From Sphingopyxis lindanitolerans (GTDB taxonomy: Bacteria; Pseudomonadota; Alphaproteobacteria; Sphingomonadales; Sphingomonadaceae): a DNA stretch of 64,000 nucleotides. The notes beneath the pieces are model-generated. The model searched no databases. It worked only from the letters and a program-made list of their open reading frames with translations, and was not told where the DNA came from. Positions 1 to 8,649 of the stretch are shown in pieces. The stretch spans positions 313,251 to 377,250 of the forward strand of contig NZ_CM009578.1 in the NCBI RefSeq assembly GCF_002993885.1, in the 5' to 3' direction. Each line of letters starts with the position of its first letter. The first letter of the stretch is position 1. A program made the position numbers and the translations under genes.

Positions 1-39
1 TTGTTGCCGCAATCAGCGTGGCGAGCCGTCATAGAAGCC

Positions 40-145
40 GCATCCCCGAGCGAAGACGAGGGGCTCTGCCGAGCGAAGTCGAGGCAGCGGAGGCGCGCGG
101 TTCTCGCTCCGCTCGAACGAGCCCCTCGTCTTCGCTCGGGGATGC
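40..145. repeat. Inverted repeat with perfect 26-bp arms
   Basis: Positions 40-65 and 120-145 are exact reverse complements separated by a 54-base loop. Bases 45-75 recur in reverse orientation at 47752-47782, so this is a copy of a dispersed element. It lies downstream of the minus-strand NnrU gene and could also act as a transcription stop. No gene is supported in bases 1-265. Confidence 0.85.
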
Positions 146-265
146 GGTCTATTGGGCTTCCTCTAGGAGACCCACGTCCACTCCCCACCCCAAAGCCGTC
201 GCCCGCTCGAACTTATCGCAAAGCTCGTGAAACCGCAGTTGGTCGAGCTATTCGTGCCGTTCCTC

Positions 266-967
266 TTACCCCACCCAGCGCCAGATTCCCGCGACCATAT
301 ACCCCAGCGCCCCATGCGCCCAGGTCGCGGCAAGCCACAGCAGGATTCCGCCCAGCAAGGCGTGCGCGCGCGGGATGGTATCGCCCCATGGCGTCGTGCC
401 GCGCATCTGCCGGGCAAAGGGCACGAAGCTCGTCCGCGCCGCCCAGTGCCGCCATGTGTCGCCCATCAGGCGCGCCTTCTTGGCATCCTGCCCCGCTGAT
501 CCGACGAGCGCGAGGAAGGCGATGATCGCGGACAGCGTGATCTGGCCCGGCGTCGGCATCACCAGCGCGTGGGCGAAGGCCCAGAGCGTGAAGCCCCACA
601 TCATCGGGTGGCGGGTGATGGCGAAAACCCCGCGCGGCGCGCCCTGCGCGCTCGCCGCCGCGCCCGGCGCGGGCAAGGCGGGGTTGCCGATCAGCGACCC
701 CATGAACAGGATGCTCGCGAACAGCACGAGGAGCGAGGCGAGACCCCACAAGGGGCCGTCGACCGACCACAGCGGCGGTTCGGGCGGGAGGCCGCGAAAC
801 GCCTGCACCATCAGGATGAAGGTCGCGATCGCGACCACCGAATAGACGATCAGGAACCCGCGCTCGCCAAGCCCGCGCGAAAGCCCGTCGCGCAGCGGAT
901 GCGACAGCGCGAAATGCGTGCCGACGAACAGCGCGCCGGTGACGACCAAAAGCGAAATCGGCTGCAT
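266..967 (-). CDS. NnrU family membrane protein
   Basis: A 233-residue integral membrane protein with several hydrophobic segments and the family-like stretch ITRHPMMWGFTLWAFAH near residue 117. NnrU proteins are linked by genome context to nitric oxide and nitrite metabolism in Rhodobacter relatives, but their biochemical role is not established. No denitrification gene is visible nearby. It is the last gene of a minus-strand row, 29 bases after the amidohydrolase at 997-2298, so it is probably co-transcribed. The family call is fairly secure and the function is unknown. Confidence 0.8.
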   Translation of the reverse strand: MQPISLLVVTGALFVGTHFALSHPLRDGLSRGLGERGFLIVYSVVAIATFILMVQAFRGLPPEPPLWSVDGPLWGLASLLVLFASILFMGSLIGNPALPAPGAAASAQGAPRGVFAITRHPMMWGFTLWAFAHALVMPTPGQITLSAIIAFLALVGSAGQDAKKARLMGDTWRHWAARTSFVPFARQMRGTTPWGDTIPRAHALLGGILLWLAATWAHGALGYMVAGIWRWVG

Positions 968-996
968 CGACGGACCCCTCCTATCGAACCGGCATT

Positions 997-2298
997 CTAC
1001 CTGTCATACGCCTTTGGCAACGCGCCTTCTTCGGGCGTCCGATAGCGGTCGCGCAGGCGGTCCTGCCGCGTCACCAGCGACTGACTTTTGCCGTCGATCC
1101 AAATCGCCGTCGGGCGGCTGCCAAGTTCGAGCGGATCATGGTCCCAGATCACGACGTCGCCCGCACGGCCCGGTTTCAGCGACCCGATGCTACCCTCCAT
1201 CCCGACCGCGCGCGCCGGCGCACTGGTGATCGCGGCGAAGGCCTGGTCCCAGCTCAGCCCGCTCGCGCCCGGCAGCTTCGACAGACCCACGAGGTTGCCC
1301 GCATATTGGGTGGTATAGCCCATCTTGTGCGCGTCATCATCGTCGAACACGCCGACCGATACGTCGATCCCCGCCGCCTCCAGCCGCCCGGCGTTCGATT
1401 GGGTCGCGCCCAGCCGCTCGAAGCTGTCGGGCAGGTCGCTGAGCGGCGAGACGATCACCGGCACCTTCGCCGCGGCGATTTCGCGCGCGACCAGCCAGCC
1501 TTCGGTCGCGCCGACGAGGACGAGCTTCAGCGCCGGCAATTCGCCCTTCAGCTTGAGCACGTTCAATATGTCGGCGGCGCGATCGACGCGGACGAACAGC
1601 GGCGTCGTGCCGTTGATCACCCGCACCAGCGCCTCGGCGTCGGCGCGCTGGATCATCGCGTCATTGCCCCATTCGGCGAGCGTCGCGGGGTTGCGGGCAT
1701 AGCTGCGCGCCGCGAGCAATTGTTCGCGAAACAACAGGAAGGTCGCGGCGCGACTGCCGCCCGCCTTCGCCGCCCCGGCCTCGCCGAAGGCGACGAACTG
1801 CAGCGCGCGCGGCTTGGTCACCATATCCATGTCGTCGGCAAGGTCGACGACCGCGCCCTGCCCGGCGAACAAATTGCTGCTCGCCCCCGGCGCGACGATC
1901 GCGCGGGTGACTCCCGCGGCGCGGTTCACCGCGACCGGCGAGCCCATCGGATTGAGCGCGGGTGCGATATCGAGCCCCGCCGAAAAGCGCGACCGGGCCG
2001 CCGAGCGATCGTTGGAGCCCGCCACCGCATCGACCTCGACCAGCCCGACGCGGCTGAACGCCGCGACGATGCCGGGGGTCACATAATGTCCCTGCGCGTC
2101 GATGCTTTCGATGCTCGATGGCACCGCGACGCCGCGCCCGGCGGCCACGACCTTACCCCCGCGCACAATAACGGTGCCGCCCTCGATCGGCGCGCTTCCG
2201 TCACCGATGACGAGTTTCGCGTTGATGATCGCGATATCCTGCGCGGCGGCGGGAAGCGCGACCAGCGCGGCGGCGGAAAGAAGAAGCGTGCGGATCAT
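997..2298 (-). CDS. Amidohydrolase-fold protein lacking the HxH metal motif
   Basis: A 433-residue protein with a cleavable-looking signal peptide ending in ALPAAAQ, so probably periplasmic. The C-terminal composite region is typical of imidazolonepropionase-like amidohydrolases (GSIGSLKPGRAGDVVIWDHD). Where active members read TPGxIDxHxH this protein has TPGIVAAFSRVGL, so both first-strand metal histidines are gone. Other expected histidines are also missing. Its start overlaps the end of the intact paralogue upstream (ATGA, 4 bases). It may be a non-catalytic partner of that enzyme, or may use a different chemistry. The fold assignment is good and the loss of activity is inferred from missing residues. 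Confidence 0.8.
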   Translation of the reverse strand: MIRTLLLSAAALVALPAAAQDIAIINAKLVIGDGSAPIEGGTVIVRGGKVVAAGRGVAVPSSIESIDAQGHYVTPGIVAAFSRVGLVEVDAVAGSNDRSAARSRFSAGLDIAPALNPMGSPVAVNRAAGVTRAIVAPGASSNLFAGQGAVVDLADDMDMVTKPRALQFVAFGEAGAAKAGGSRAATFLLFREQLLAARSYARNPATLAEWGNDAMIQRADAEALVRVINGTTPLFVRVDRAADILNVLKLKGELPALKLVLVGATEGWLVAREIAAAKVPVIVSPLSDLPDSFERLGATQSNAGRLEAAGIDVSVGVFDDDDAHKMGYTTQYAGNLVGLSKLPGASGLSWDQAFAAITSAPARAVGMEGSIGSLKPGRAGDVVIWDHDPLELGSRPTAIWIDGKSQSLVTRQDRLRDRYRTPEEGALPKAYDR

Positions 2299-3713
2299 TT
2301 CACATCTCCCTCGCCCGGCTGGCCCAGCTCGAAGTCGGTCACCGGCCGCCGTTTCGGATCATTCGCGTCGAACATCAGCGCGCCGTCGATCCAGACCTTT
2401 TCGGGGCGGGTATAGACGCTGAACGGATTGCCGTTCCACAGCACGACATCGGCCATCTTGCCGGGTTTCAGGCTGCCGATCTTGTCGGCCAGGCCGATCG
2501 CCTTCGCGGGGTTGATGCCGAGCCAGGTCCATGCCTGCTCGTCGCTGATCTCCATCCCCATCCGGCGCCCGGCGGCGAGCGCCTTGGCGGCTTCCTGGTT
2601 CAGGCGCTGGATCTGGTTCGCGTCGTCCGAATGGACGATCGTGCAGGCGCCCGCCTTGTAAACCAGCGCGATATTTTCGGGCACCGAATCATAGGCTTCC
2701 ATCTTGAAACCCCACCAGTCGGCCCACATCGCGACGCAAATATCTTCCTTCTTGAGCAGGTCGGCGATCTTATAGGCCTCGACCGCGTGATGAAAGGCCG
2801 CGATCTTGTATCCGAATTCGTGGCTCATATCGATGACCTGCGCCATTTCGTCGGCGCGATAGCAATGGTTCTGGACGCGAATCTCGCCCGCCAGCACGCC
2901 GGCAAGCGTTTCCATCGCCAGGTCGCGGTCGACCGCCTTGCCCTCGTCGAGCTTCTTCTTATAGGCGACCGCCTTCGCCCAGGTCTGCCGGTCGACCGCC
3001 ATATTGCCCATGCGGGTCGAGGGCATCCGGCCCTTGGCGCCATAGACGCGCTTCGGATTTTCGCCGCACGCCATCTTGAGGCCATAGGGCGCGCCGGGGA
3101 ATTTCATTCCCTGCACCGTGCGCGCGGGAACATTCTTGAGCACGACCGAGCGGCCGCCCATCAGGTTCGCGCTGCCCGGCAGGATTTCGAGCGTCGTCAC
3201 GCCGCCATTGGCGAGCGCGCGGGTAAAGCCCGGATCCTGCGGCCAGACGCTATGTTCTGCCCAGACTTCCGGCGTCACCGGGCTCGTCGCTTCATTGCCG
3301 TCCGAAAGGCCCTCGACACTCGGGCTCGGATAGACGCCGAGGTGGCTGTGGATGTCGATCACCCCGGGGGTCAGATATTTGCCCGTGCCGTCATAAACGT
3401 CGGCGTCGGTCGGGACCGCGACGTCGGCGCCGCCGATCGACAGGATCTTGCCGCTCGACAGGATGATCGTCCCATTGTCGATCCGCCCGCCCTCGCCGTC
3501 AAAGATGGTGACGTTCTTCACCACGGTCAGCCGCGACGGATAGCCCTTGTAGGTCGAGGGATAGGGATCCTTGCTGAACCGTGCCGGCTGGTCGGCCGAG
3601 GCCGTGGTCGCGGGCTTGTCGCTCGCCGCCTTCGGCTCGCCGCCCGTCGCCGCACAACCGGCAAACGCCAGCGATACCGCGGCGAGCAGGCCGCTCTTCA
3701 TGCCCCTGATCAT
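2295..3713 (-). CDS. Secreted amidohydrolase lipoprotein
   Basis: A 472-residue amidohydrolase-superfamily enzyme. The N-terminus carries a lipobox (LAFAGC), so it should be lipid-anchored outside the cytoplasmic membrane. Metal-binding features are intact: TPGVIDIHSHLGVY on the first strand, QNHCYRADE, AAFHHAVEA, and the aspartate motif TIVHSDDANQ. It ends with the composite-domain motif GSLKPGKMADVVLWNGNP. The closest characterised group is the imidazolonepropionase-like or Xaa-Pro dipeptidase-like amidohydrolases; the substrate cannot be read from sequence. It starts 3 bases after the stop of the peptide transporter and overlaps the degenerate paralogue by 4 bases. That suggests one transcript for uptake and hydrolysis of peptides or cyclic amides. 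Confidence 0.85.
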   Translation of the reverse strand: MIRGMKSGLLAAVSLAFAGCAATGGEPKAASDKPATTASADQPARFSKDPYPSTYKGYPSRLTVVKNVTIFDGEGGRIDNGTIILSSGKILSIGGADVAVPTDADVYDGTGKYLTPGVIDIHSHLGVYPSPSVEGLSDGNEATSPVTPEVWAEHSVWPQDPGFTRALANGGVTTLEILPGSANLMGGRSVVLKNVPARTVQGMKFPGAPYGLKMACGENPKRVYGAKGRMPSTRMGNMAVDRQTWAKAVAYKKKLDEGKAVDRDLAMETLAGVLAGEIRVQNHCYRADEMAQVIDMSHEFGYKIAAFHHAVEAYKIADLLKKEDICVAMWADWWGFKMEAYDSVPENIALVYKAGACTIVHSDDANQIQRLNQEAAKALAAGRRMGMEISDEQAWTWLGINPAKAIGLADKIGSLKPGKMADVVLWNGNPFSVYTRPEKVWIDGALMFDANDPKRRPVTDFELGQPGEGDVK

Positions 3714-3716
3714 GAC

Positions 3717-5363
3717 TTATGCTCCCCTGGTTTCGGGATGGACGCCCGCGGCCTGCGCTTCGCCGATCTCGCCCGCTCCCGCGACCGCATCCTCGCGGTC
3801 GCGCAGCGTGTCGAGGTGCATCCACTTCTTGACGATCGGCGACAGCGCCAGCACGACGACGCTGACGCCGATCGTGATCAGGCCGATCTCCCAATAGATG
3901 GCGAGCGTCGCTTCCTTGGTCATGTTGCCGCTTTCGCCGCCGGTCGCCTCGCCGATCTTGCCCGCGACGAAATTGCCGACCGCGGTCATATAGAACCAGG
4001 CGCCCATGATCAGCGACGCAAGGAAACTCGGCGCCAGCCGGTTCATCGCGCTCAGCCCGACCGGCGACAGGCAAAGCTCGCCGGTCGTGTGGAGCATATA
4101 AAGCAGGAAGACGAACAGCACCGGCGTCGCGACTTCGGGCCCGACACTGTTCGCGCCCCAGACAAAGACGAGGAAACCAAGCCCGACCTGCGCCAGCGCC
4201 AGCGCGAATTTCGCGGGCGCCGAAGGCTCGAGCCCCTTCTTGCCCAGCCACTGCCACAAGGCGGCAAAGACGGGCGCGAACAGGATGATATAGATGGGGT
4301 TGATCGACTGGAACACCGACGCGGGCACGCCGCCGGTGTCGACATAGCGGTCGGTATAGAGGTTGAAGCTGCCGCCCGCCTGCTCGAACAGGCCCCAGAA
4401 CAGCGGGTTCAGCGCGATCAGGAACAGGATCGCGAACATGCGCTCGCGCGGTTCCTTATCGAGCTTGAGACTTTCGTAGAGAACATAGCCGAGCAAGCCC
4501 AGGCCCGAGATGATGAGCAAATTCTGGATGACGCCCTGATATTGCACGAGCGCCCACATCACCGCGACTGCGGCCAGGCCGACGCCATAGATCGCGAACT
4601 CCTTTTGCCGCGCCAGCGGCGCGGGCGCTTCGCCGGCGCCGAGCAGGACATTCTTGCCGAGCACGAAGACGATCAGGCCCGCGATCATGCCGATGCCGGC
4701 CAGGCCAAAGCCATAGGACCAGCCGACCTTCTGCCCCAGATAGCCGACGAGGATGGTGCCGAGCGCGGCGCCGACGTTAATCCCCATATAGAAGATCGTA
4801 TAAGCGGCGTCGCGGCGCAGGTCGGTCAGGCGATAAAGCTGGCCGACCATCACCGAAATATTGGCCTTCAGGAAGCCCGAACCGACGATGATCAGCGCGA
4901 GCGCGAGCCAGAAGATGTTGATCGCGCCGTCGGCCTGCTTGGTCGCGGCGTCGGTGATCCCATGGTCGCCCTCGATCGCCATGAACAAATGGCCGAGCGC
5001 GAGCAGCACGCCGCCGAACAGCACCGCCTTGCGCTGCCCCAGATACCGATCGGCCAGATAGCCGCCGAGGACCGGGGTGATATAGACCAGCGCGGTATAG
5101 GCGCCATAGATCAGGTTCGATTTGGAATCCGAAAACAGCCAATGCTGCGTGAGGTAGAAAATCAGCAGTGCCCGCATGCCGTAATAGGAGAAACGCTCCC
5201 ACATCTCGGCGAAAAAGAGCATGTAAAGGCCCTTGGGATGGCCGGCGAATTCGGGCTTCTTGCTGCCGGCGATCAGCGCGCCGATGCTGAGAAATACCCC
5301 GAGGACGACGAGCGCGATGACCGCGATCCAATCCCCTTCATCCCATAAAGCCATGTCTTTCAT
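3717..5363 (-). CDS. POT/PTR family peptide transporter
   Basis: A proton-coupled oligopeptide transporter of 548 residues with about 14 hydrophobic segments. The family signature GLYMLFFAEMWERFSYYGM is present in the first part. The reading frame is open further upstream, but the ATG at 5363 is chosen because it gives normal length and is preceded by AAGGGA. The two amidohydrolases follow immediately on the same strand, so this is likely the first gene of a peptide uptake and degradation operon. It probably imports di- and tripeptides across the inner membrane. Confidence 0.9.
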   Translation of the reverse strand: MKDMALWDEGDWIAVIALVVLGVFLSIGALIAGSKKPEFAGHPKGLYMLFFAEMWERFSYYGMRALLIFYLTQHWLFSDSKSNLIYGAYTALVYITPVLGGYLADRYLGQRKAVLFGGVLLALGHLFMAIEGDHGITDAATKQADGAINIFWLALALIIVGSGFLKANISVMVGQLYRLTDLRRDAAYTIFYMGINVGAALGTILVGYLGQKVGWSYGFGLAGIGMIAGLIVFVLGKNVLLGAGEAPAPLARQKEFAIYGVGLAAVAVMWALVQYQGVIQNLLIISGLGLLGYVLYESLKLDKEPRERMFAILFLIALNPLFWGLFEQAGGSFNLYTDRYVDTGGVPASVFQSINPIYIILFAPVFAALWQWLGKKGLEPSAPAKFALALAQVGLGFLVFVWGANSVGPEVATPVLFVFLLYMLHTTGELCLSPVGLSAMNRLAPSFLASLIMGAWFYMTAVGNFVAGKIGEATGGESGNMTKEATLAIYWEIGLITIGVSVVVLALSPIVKKWMHLDTLRDREDAVAGAGEIGEAQAAGVHPETRGA

Positions 5364-5524
5364 TCGATTGCGTCCCTTACCCGGATTGTTCTGACCGCGG
5401 CTTTCCGCCGCGCATGTGGGGCAACCTAGCGCGAAAATTGCGCAAGGGAAGAATCTAATTGCGCGTGAAACCATGTCGGCCGCCCTGTCTGCCGCGCGAA
5501 AAACGTCCGCCCCGCCGAAAATTA

Positions 5525-5541
5525 TTGCGAATGGCTCGCAA
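5525..5541. promoter_or_regulatory. TTGCGA-N5-TCGCAA palindrome, Fur-box-like
   Basis: A 17-base inverted repeat with perfect 6-base arms lies about 40 bases before the nitroreductase start, between that gene and the divergent transporter. It resembles the palindromes bound by Fur-type regulators in alphaproteobacteria, but this is only a motif resemblance. Confidence 0.35.
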
Positions 5542-5580
5542 CACTTGCGCCGCGGTGCAAAGACGCCCACATGCGCCGCC

Positions 5581-6174
5581 ATGTTCAACGACATCTCCTC
5601 GCTCCGCTCGCACCTCGCCACCCGCCGCTCGGGCAAGGCACGCGACATGGTCGCGCCCGGCCCCGACGCCGCGACCCTGCACGACATCATCGCGCTCGCG
5701 CTACGCTCGCCCGACCATGGCAAGCTGGCGCCGTGGCGGATCGTGACGATCGCCGACGACCAGCGGGACGCCTTCGCCCGATTGCTCAAGCAGGCCTGGG
5801 TCGCCGAAAACCCCGGCGCCGCGGGGATGGACCTGTCGGCGCTCGACCAGTTCGCGCATCAGGCCCCGACCCTGCTCGTGCTGATCTCGACCCCGGTCGC
5901 GGACAGCAAAATTCCGCTGCGCGAACAGCAGATGTCGGCCGGCGCGGTCGGCATGAACCTGCTCCACGCCGCGCACGCGCATGGCTTCGTCGGCAGTTGG
6001 CTGACCGGCTGGGCCGCCTATAGCCCGGCGGTTGCCGAGGCGTTCGGCGTGCGCGCCGCGGACGGAGCCACGGACGGAATCGTCGGCTATTTCTTCATCG
6101 GCACCGCGGGCGCCGACCTCTCCGAACGGCCGCGCCCGGAGTATGAAGATGTCGTCAGCGCCTGGGACATATAA
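5581..6174 (+). CDS. Nitroreductase family protein, YdjA-like
   Basis: A 197-residue FMN-dependent nitroreductase-fold protein. The segment RSPDHGKLAPWRIV near residue 42 matches the YdjA-type branch, whose members reduce nitro or quinone compounds using NAD(P)H; the natural substrate is unknown. The C-terminal part (GYFFIGTA) also fits the family. The frame is open upstream, but the ATG at 5581 gives the normal length and start of the domain. It is transcribed away from the peptide transporter, with a Fur-box-like palindrome about 40 bases upstream. Confidence 0.85.
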   Translation: MFNDISSLRSHLATRRSGKARDMVAPGPDAATLHDIIALALRSPDHGKLAPWRIVTIADDQRDAFARLLKQAWVAENPGAAGMDLSALDQFAHQAPTLLVLISTPVADSKIPLREQQMSAGAVGMNLLHAAHAHGFVGSWLTGWAAYSPAVAEAFGVRAADGATDGIVGYFFIGTAGADLSERPRPEYEDVVSAWDI

Positions 6175-6244
6175 TAACAAACATCGGCCCGATCACATAA
6201 TATCCTGATTTGACTGTGCTGCTGTCTTATGGCATTAAGGCGGC

Positions 6245-6592
6245 ATGCTCGATCAGTCCAAACCGGTGTATCAGCGTCTGCGCGACACCATCGCCAACGC
6301 GATTCTCGACGGCACGTTTCGCGACGGCGACATGCTGCCGTCGGTGCGTTCGCTCGCCGCCGAAGAGGGCGCCAATCCGCTGACCGTCGCCAAGGCCTAT
6401 CAGACCTTTCAGGACGAAGCGCTGGTCACGGTGAAGCGCGGGGTCGGCATGTTCGTCGCCGAGGGGGCGACCGAGCGACTGCGCGATCTGATGCGCGAGG
6501 ATTTCCTGACCAACATCTGGCCCCCGGTCGCCCAGCAGATGCGCCGCATCGGCCTCGACGCACGCACCCTGCTCGATCTCAACGAGGCTTGA
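6245..6592 (+). CDS. GntR family transcriptional regulator, small YtrA type
   Basis: A 115-residue protein with one winged helix-turn-helix (residues about 5-70: YQRLRDTIANAIL, LPSVRSLAAEEGANPLTVAKA) and only a short tail, so no effector-binding domain. This matches the YtrA subfamily of GntR, which usually controls nearby ABC transporters or membrane proteins. No such operon follows; the next gene is on the other strand. It could therefore act on distant genes, on itself, or on the nitroreductase 70 bases upstream. Confidence 0.85.
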   Translation: MLDQSKPVYQRLRDTIANAILDGTFRDGDMLPSVRSLAAEEGANPLTVAKAYQTFQDEALVTVKRGVGMFVAEGATERLRDLMREDFLTNIWPPVAQQMRRIGLDARTLLDLNEA

Positions 6593-6631
6593 ACGAGACA
6601 GAGGCTCGAACAAAGAGCGACATTTCCTTTC

Positions 6632-6757
6632 TCGTCACCCTGAACTTGTTTCAGGGTCCATGGCCTGCCGTTTCCTTCGGCGCGGCGTTGGACGAAAGCT
6701 CAGGCCATGGATGCTGAAACAAGCCTGTCCTGAGCCTGTCGAAGGGTGCAGCATGAC
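6632..6757. repeat. Imperfect inverted repeat, CTGAAACAAG family
   Basis: Left arm 6633-6667 (contains CCTGAACTTGTTTCAGGG and CCATGGCC) pairs with 6701-6757 (GGCCATGG, CTGAAACAAG, CCTGTCGAAGGG, CATGACG). The same modules occur at 21329-21434, and the CTGAGC-TTGTCGAAG part at 44841-44927. It lies between the convergent GntR and TPR genes and may also stop transcription. Confidence 0.8.
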
Positions 6758-6801
6758 GAATTTTAGAGGGCGGCCCTCCCCAAAGCGGCCAGCCTCCCCA
6801 C

Positions 6802-8649
6802 CTACCGGCCGATCTGCTCCGCCTTGTCGCGCAAATCCTGCGCCGCCTGCCGGTTGCCCCGCTGATCGAGAAGATCGGCGTAGAACCGCATGATCTCACC
6901 GTTCAGCGGCTGCAACCGATAGGCGGTGGCGATCAACGGCAAGGCGCGATCGCGGTCGCCCTTTGCGGCATAGGCCCGCGCCAGATCGCGCAGGATCACC
7001 GCGTCGCGGTCACCGATGCGGCGGCGCACCCGCTCGAAATGCGCGGCGGCCTGGTCCCAATGCTCGATATCCATCGCCAGATGCCCCGCCAGCCGGTCGG
7101 CGGCGATGCTCGACGGCTGGCTGTCGCGCAAGGCGAGGATCGCGGCGCCCGACCCGGCGGGATCACCGGCGCGGAACAGCGCATTGGCGAGCCGCAGCGT
7201 GGTGCGCTCGCCCGCGTCGAGCGCGCGCGCGGCGCGATAGGATTCGACCGCCAGTCCAAAGCGCCCGCCCGCGAGCGCCGCGTCGCCGAGCAGGATGTGC
7301 GCGTCGGCGACCCCGCGGTTCGCATCGCGCAACCGGGTCGCGCGCGCGATCGCGCTGTCATAATGCCCCGCCGCCATGTCGGCCGAAATCGCCGGGATCG
7401 CCTTGGCCGGGTCGAGCGGCGCGGCATTGGCGTCCGCCGCGAGCGATCCATAGTCGTCGTCGACCGCGAACGGCCCCGCCTCGCCCGGCGCCAGCGCCGC
7501 CGCGCGCGCCATATAATCGGCCGCTTCGCCCTTGTGCCCCAGTTCCGACGCGGCGCGCGCCGCCAGCAGCAGCGACCAACTGTCGGCGTCCTGCCGATCG
7601 ACGAGCGGCGCCAGCACCTCGGCTGCGGCATCGGCATCGCCGTCGGCCCAATTGGCCGCCGCGAGGATGCGGCGGGCGGTAAAATTATACGGCTGCTCGG
7701 CGATCAGCCGCTCGGCCCAGTTCACCGCCACCGCCTGGCCGCCCAGTTCGAGTTCGACGATCGCGCTGAGCAGCATGACGCCCGGCTGGTCGTCGAGTTC
7801 GCCGCGCGTGCGCTGGAGCAGGCTGCGCGCGAGCCGGTAATTGCCCGCGCGCGCGGCCAGCACCGCCTGTAGATAATAGAGCCGGGGGTCGCGCGGGACG
7901 AGCGTCGCGGCATGGCGCAGCGCGGCGAGCATATCCTTGTAGCGGCCCAGATCGCCGAGCGTCGCCGCCTGGTCGATCAGCGCATCGGCGTCGTCGGGAT
8001 CGGCGGCAAGCGCCTTTTCATACCAGCCGAGCGAAGCGTTCAGCCCGCCCTGGGTGCGGACCAGATTGGCCTTGTAAGCCAGCGCCGCGCTGTTCTTCCC
8101 GTCGAGTTCGATCGCATAATCGACCGCATCGCGCGCGCCCAGCGTGTCGGCATTGGCATCGCGAAAGCGCGCGATATCGACCCACAGCGCCGAATCGCGC
8201 GGCCGTTCGCGCACCGCCCGGTCATAGGCGGCGCGCGCCGCGTCCAGGTCGCCGTCGGCCAGATGGACGTCGCCCGCGACCCACGCCGCTTCGCCGACCA
8301 TCTCGGGCGCGATCGGCCCGGCATCGAGCGCGGCGAGCGCGCGCTTACTGTCACCTTGCAAAGCATAAGCGCGCGCAAGCAGCGGGCGCAGATAGGCGGC
8401 GTTCGCGCCAGCCGCGAGCGCCGCCTTGACCGACGCCTCGGCGCCGAGCCCGTCGCCCAGCCACAATTGCGCGCGCGCCAGCTCGACGCGCGGCCGCACC
8501 GCATTCGGATCGTCGGCGATCGCGGCCTGCAGGTCGGCGCGGCGGTCCAGCCACTGCTGGCGCGGCCCCGGCGGGCCGGCACCGTCGCCGCAGCCGGCCA
8601 GCGCCACCGCCGCGATCAGCGCGACGAGCAGAGGCCGGGCCAGCGTCAT
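6802..8649 (-). CDS. TPR-repeat lipoprotein of the PEP-CTERM regulator locus
   Basis: A 615-residue protein with a lipobox (VALAGCGDG), predicting a membrane-anchored lipoprotein. The rest is a long run of tetratricopeptide-type helical repeats (for example LGWYEKALAADPDDADALI and AAHFERVRRRIGDRDA). It starts right at the stop of prsR, so it is translationally linked to the PrsK/PrsR two-component system. PEP-CTERM loci often carry a large TPR lipoprotein (PrsT); this one may be a shorter relative. It probably scaffolds exopolysaccharide assembly or export, but no enzymatic motif is present. Confidence 0.8.
   Translation of the reverse strand: MTLARPLLVALIAAVALAGCGDGAGPPGPRQQWLDRRADLQAAIADDPNAVRPRVELARAQLWLGDGLGAEASVKAALAAGANAAYLRPLLARAYALQGDSKRALAALDAGPIAPEMVGEAAWVAGDVHLADGDLDAARAAYDRAVRERPRDSALWVDIARFRDANADTLGARDAVDYAIELDGKNSAALAYKANLVRTQGGLNASLGWYEKALAADPDDADALIDQAATLGDLGRYKDMLAALRHAATLVPRDPRLYYLQAVLAARAGNYRLARSLLQRTRGELDDQPGVMLLSAIVELELGGQAVAVNWAERLIAEQPYNFTARRILAAANWADGDADAAAEVLAPLVDRQDADSWSLLLAARAASELGHKGEAADYMARAAALAPGEAGPFAVDDDYGSLAADANAAPLDPAKAIPAISADMAAGHYDSAIARATRLRDANRGVADAHILLGDAALAGGRFGLAVESYRAARALDAGERTTLRLANALFRAGDPAGSGAAILALRDSQPSSIAADRLAGHLAMDIEHWDQAAAHFERVRRRIGDRDAVILRDLARAYAAKGDRDRALPLIATAYRLQPLNGEIMRFYADLLDQRGNRQAAQDLRDKAEQIGR

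Noticed and set aside
2631..5348. A 905-codon open frame on the plus strand
   Set aside because: It lies antisense to the amidohydrolase and transporter genes, is rich in Arg, Asp and His, and has no domain. Such mirror frames are common in GC-rich DNA.
6210..6245. TTGACT and CATTAA as a promoter for the GntR gene
   Set aside because: The putative -10 box ends only 6 bases before the start codon, so it would imply a leaderless mRNA; the match is too weak.
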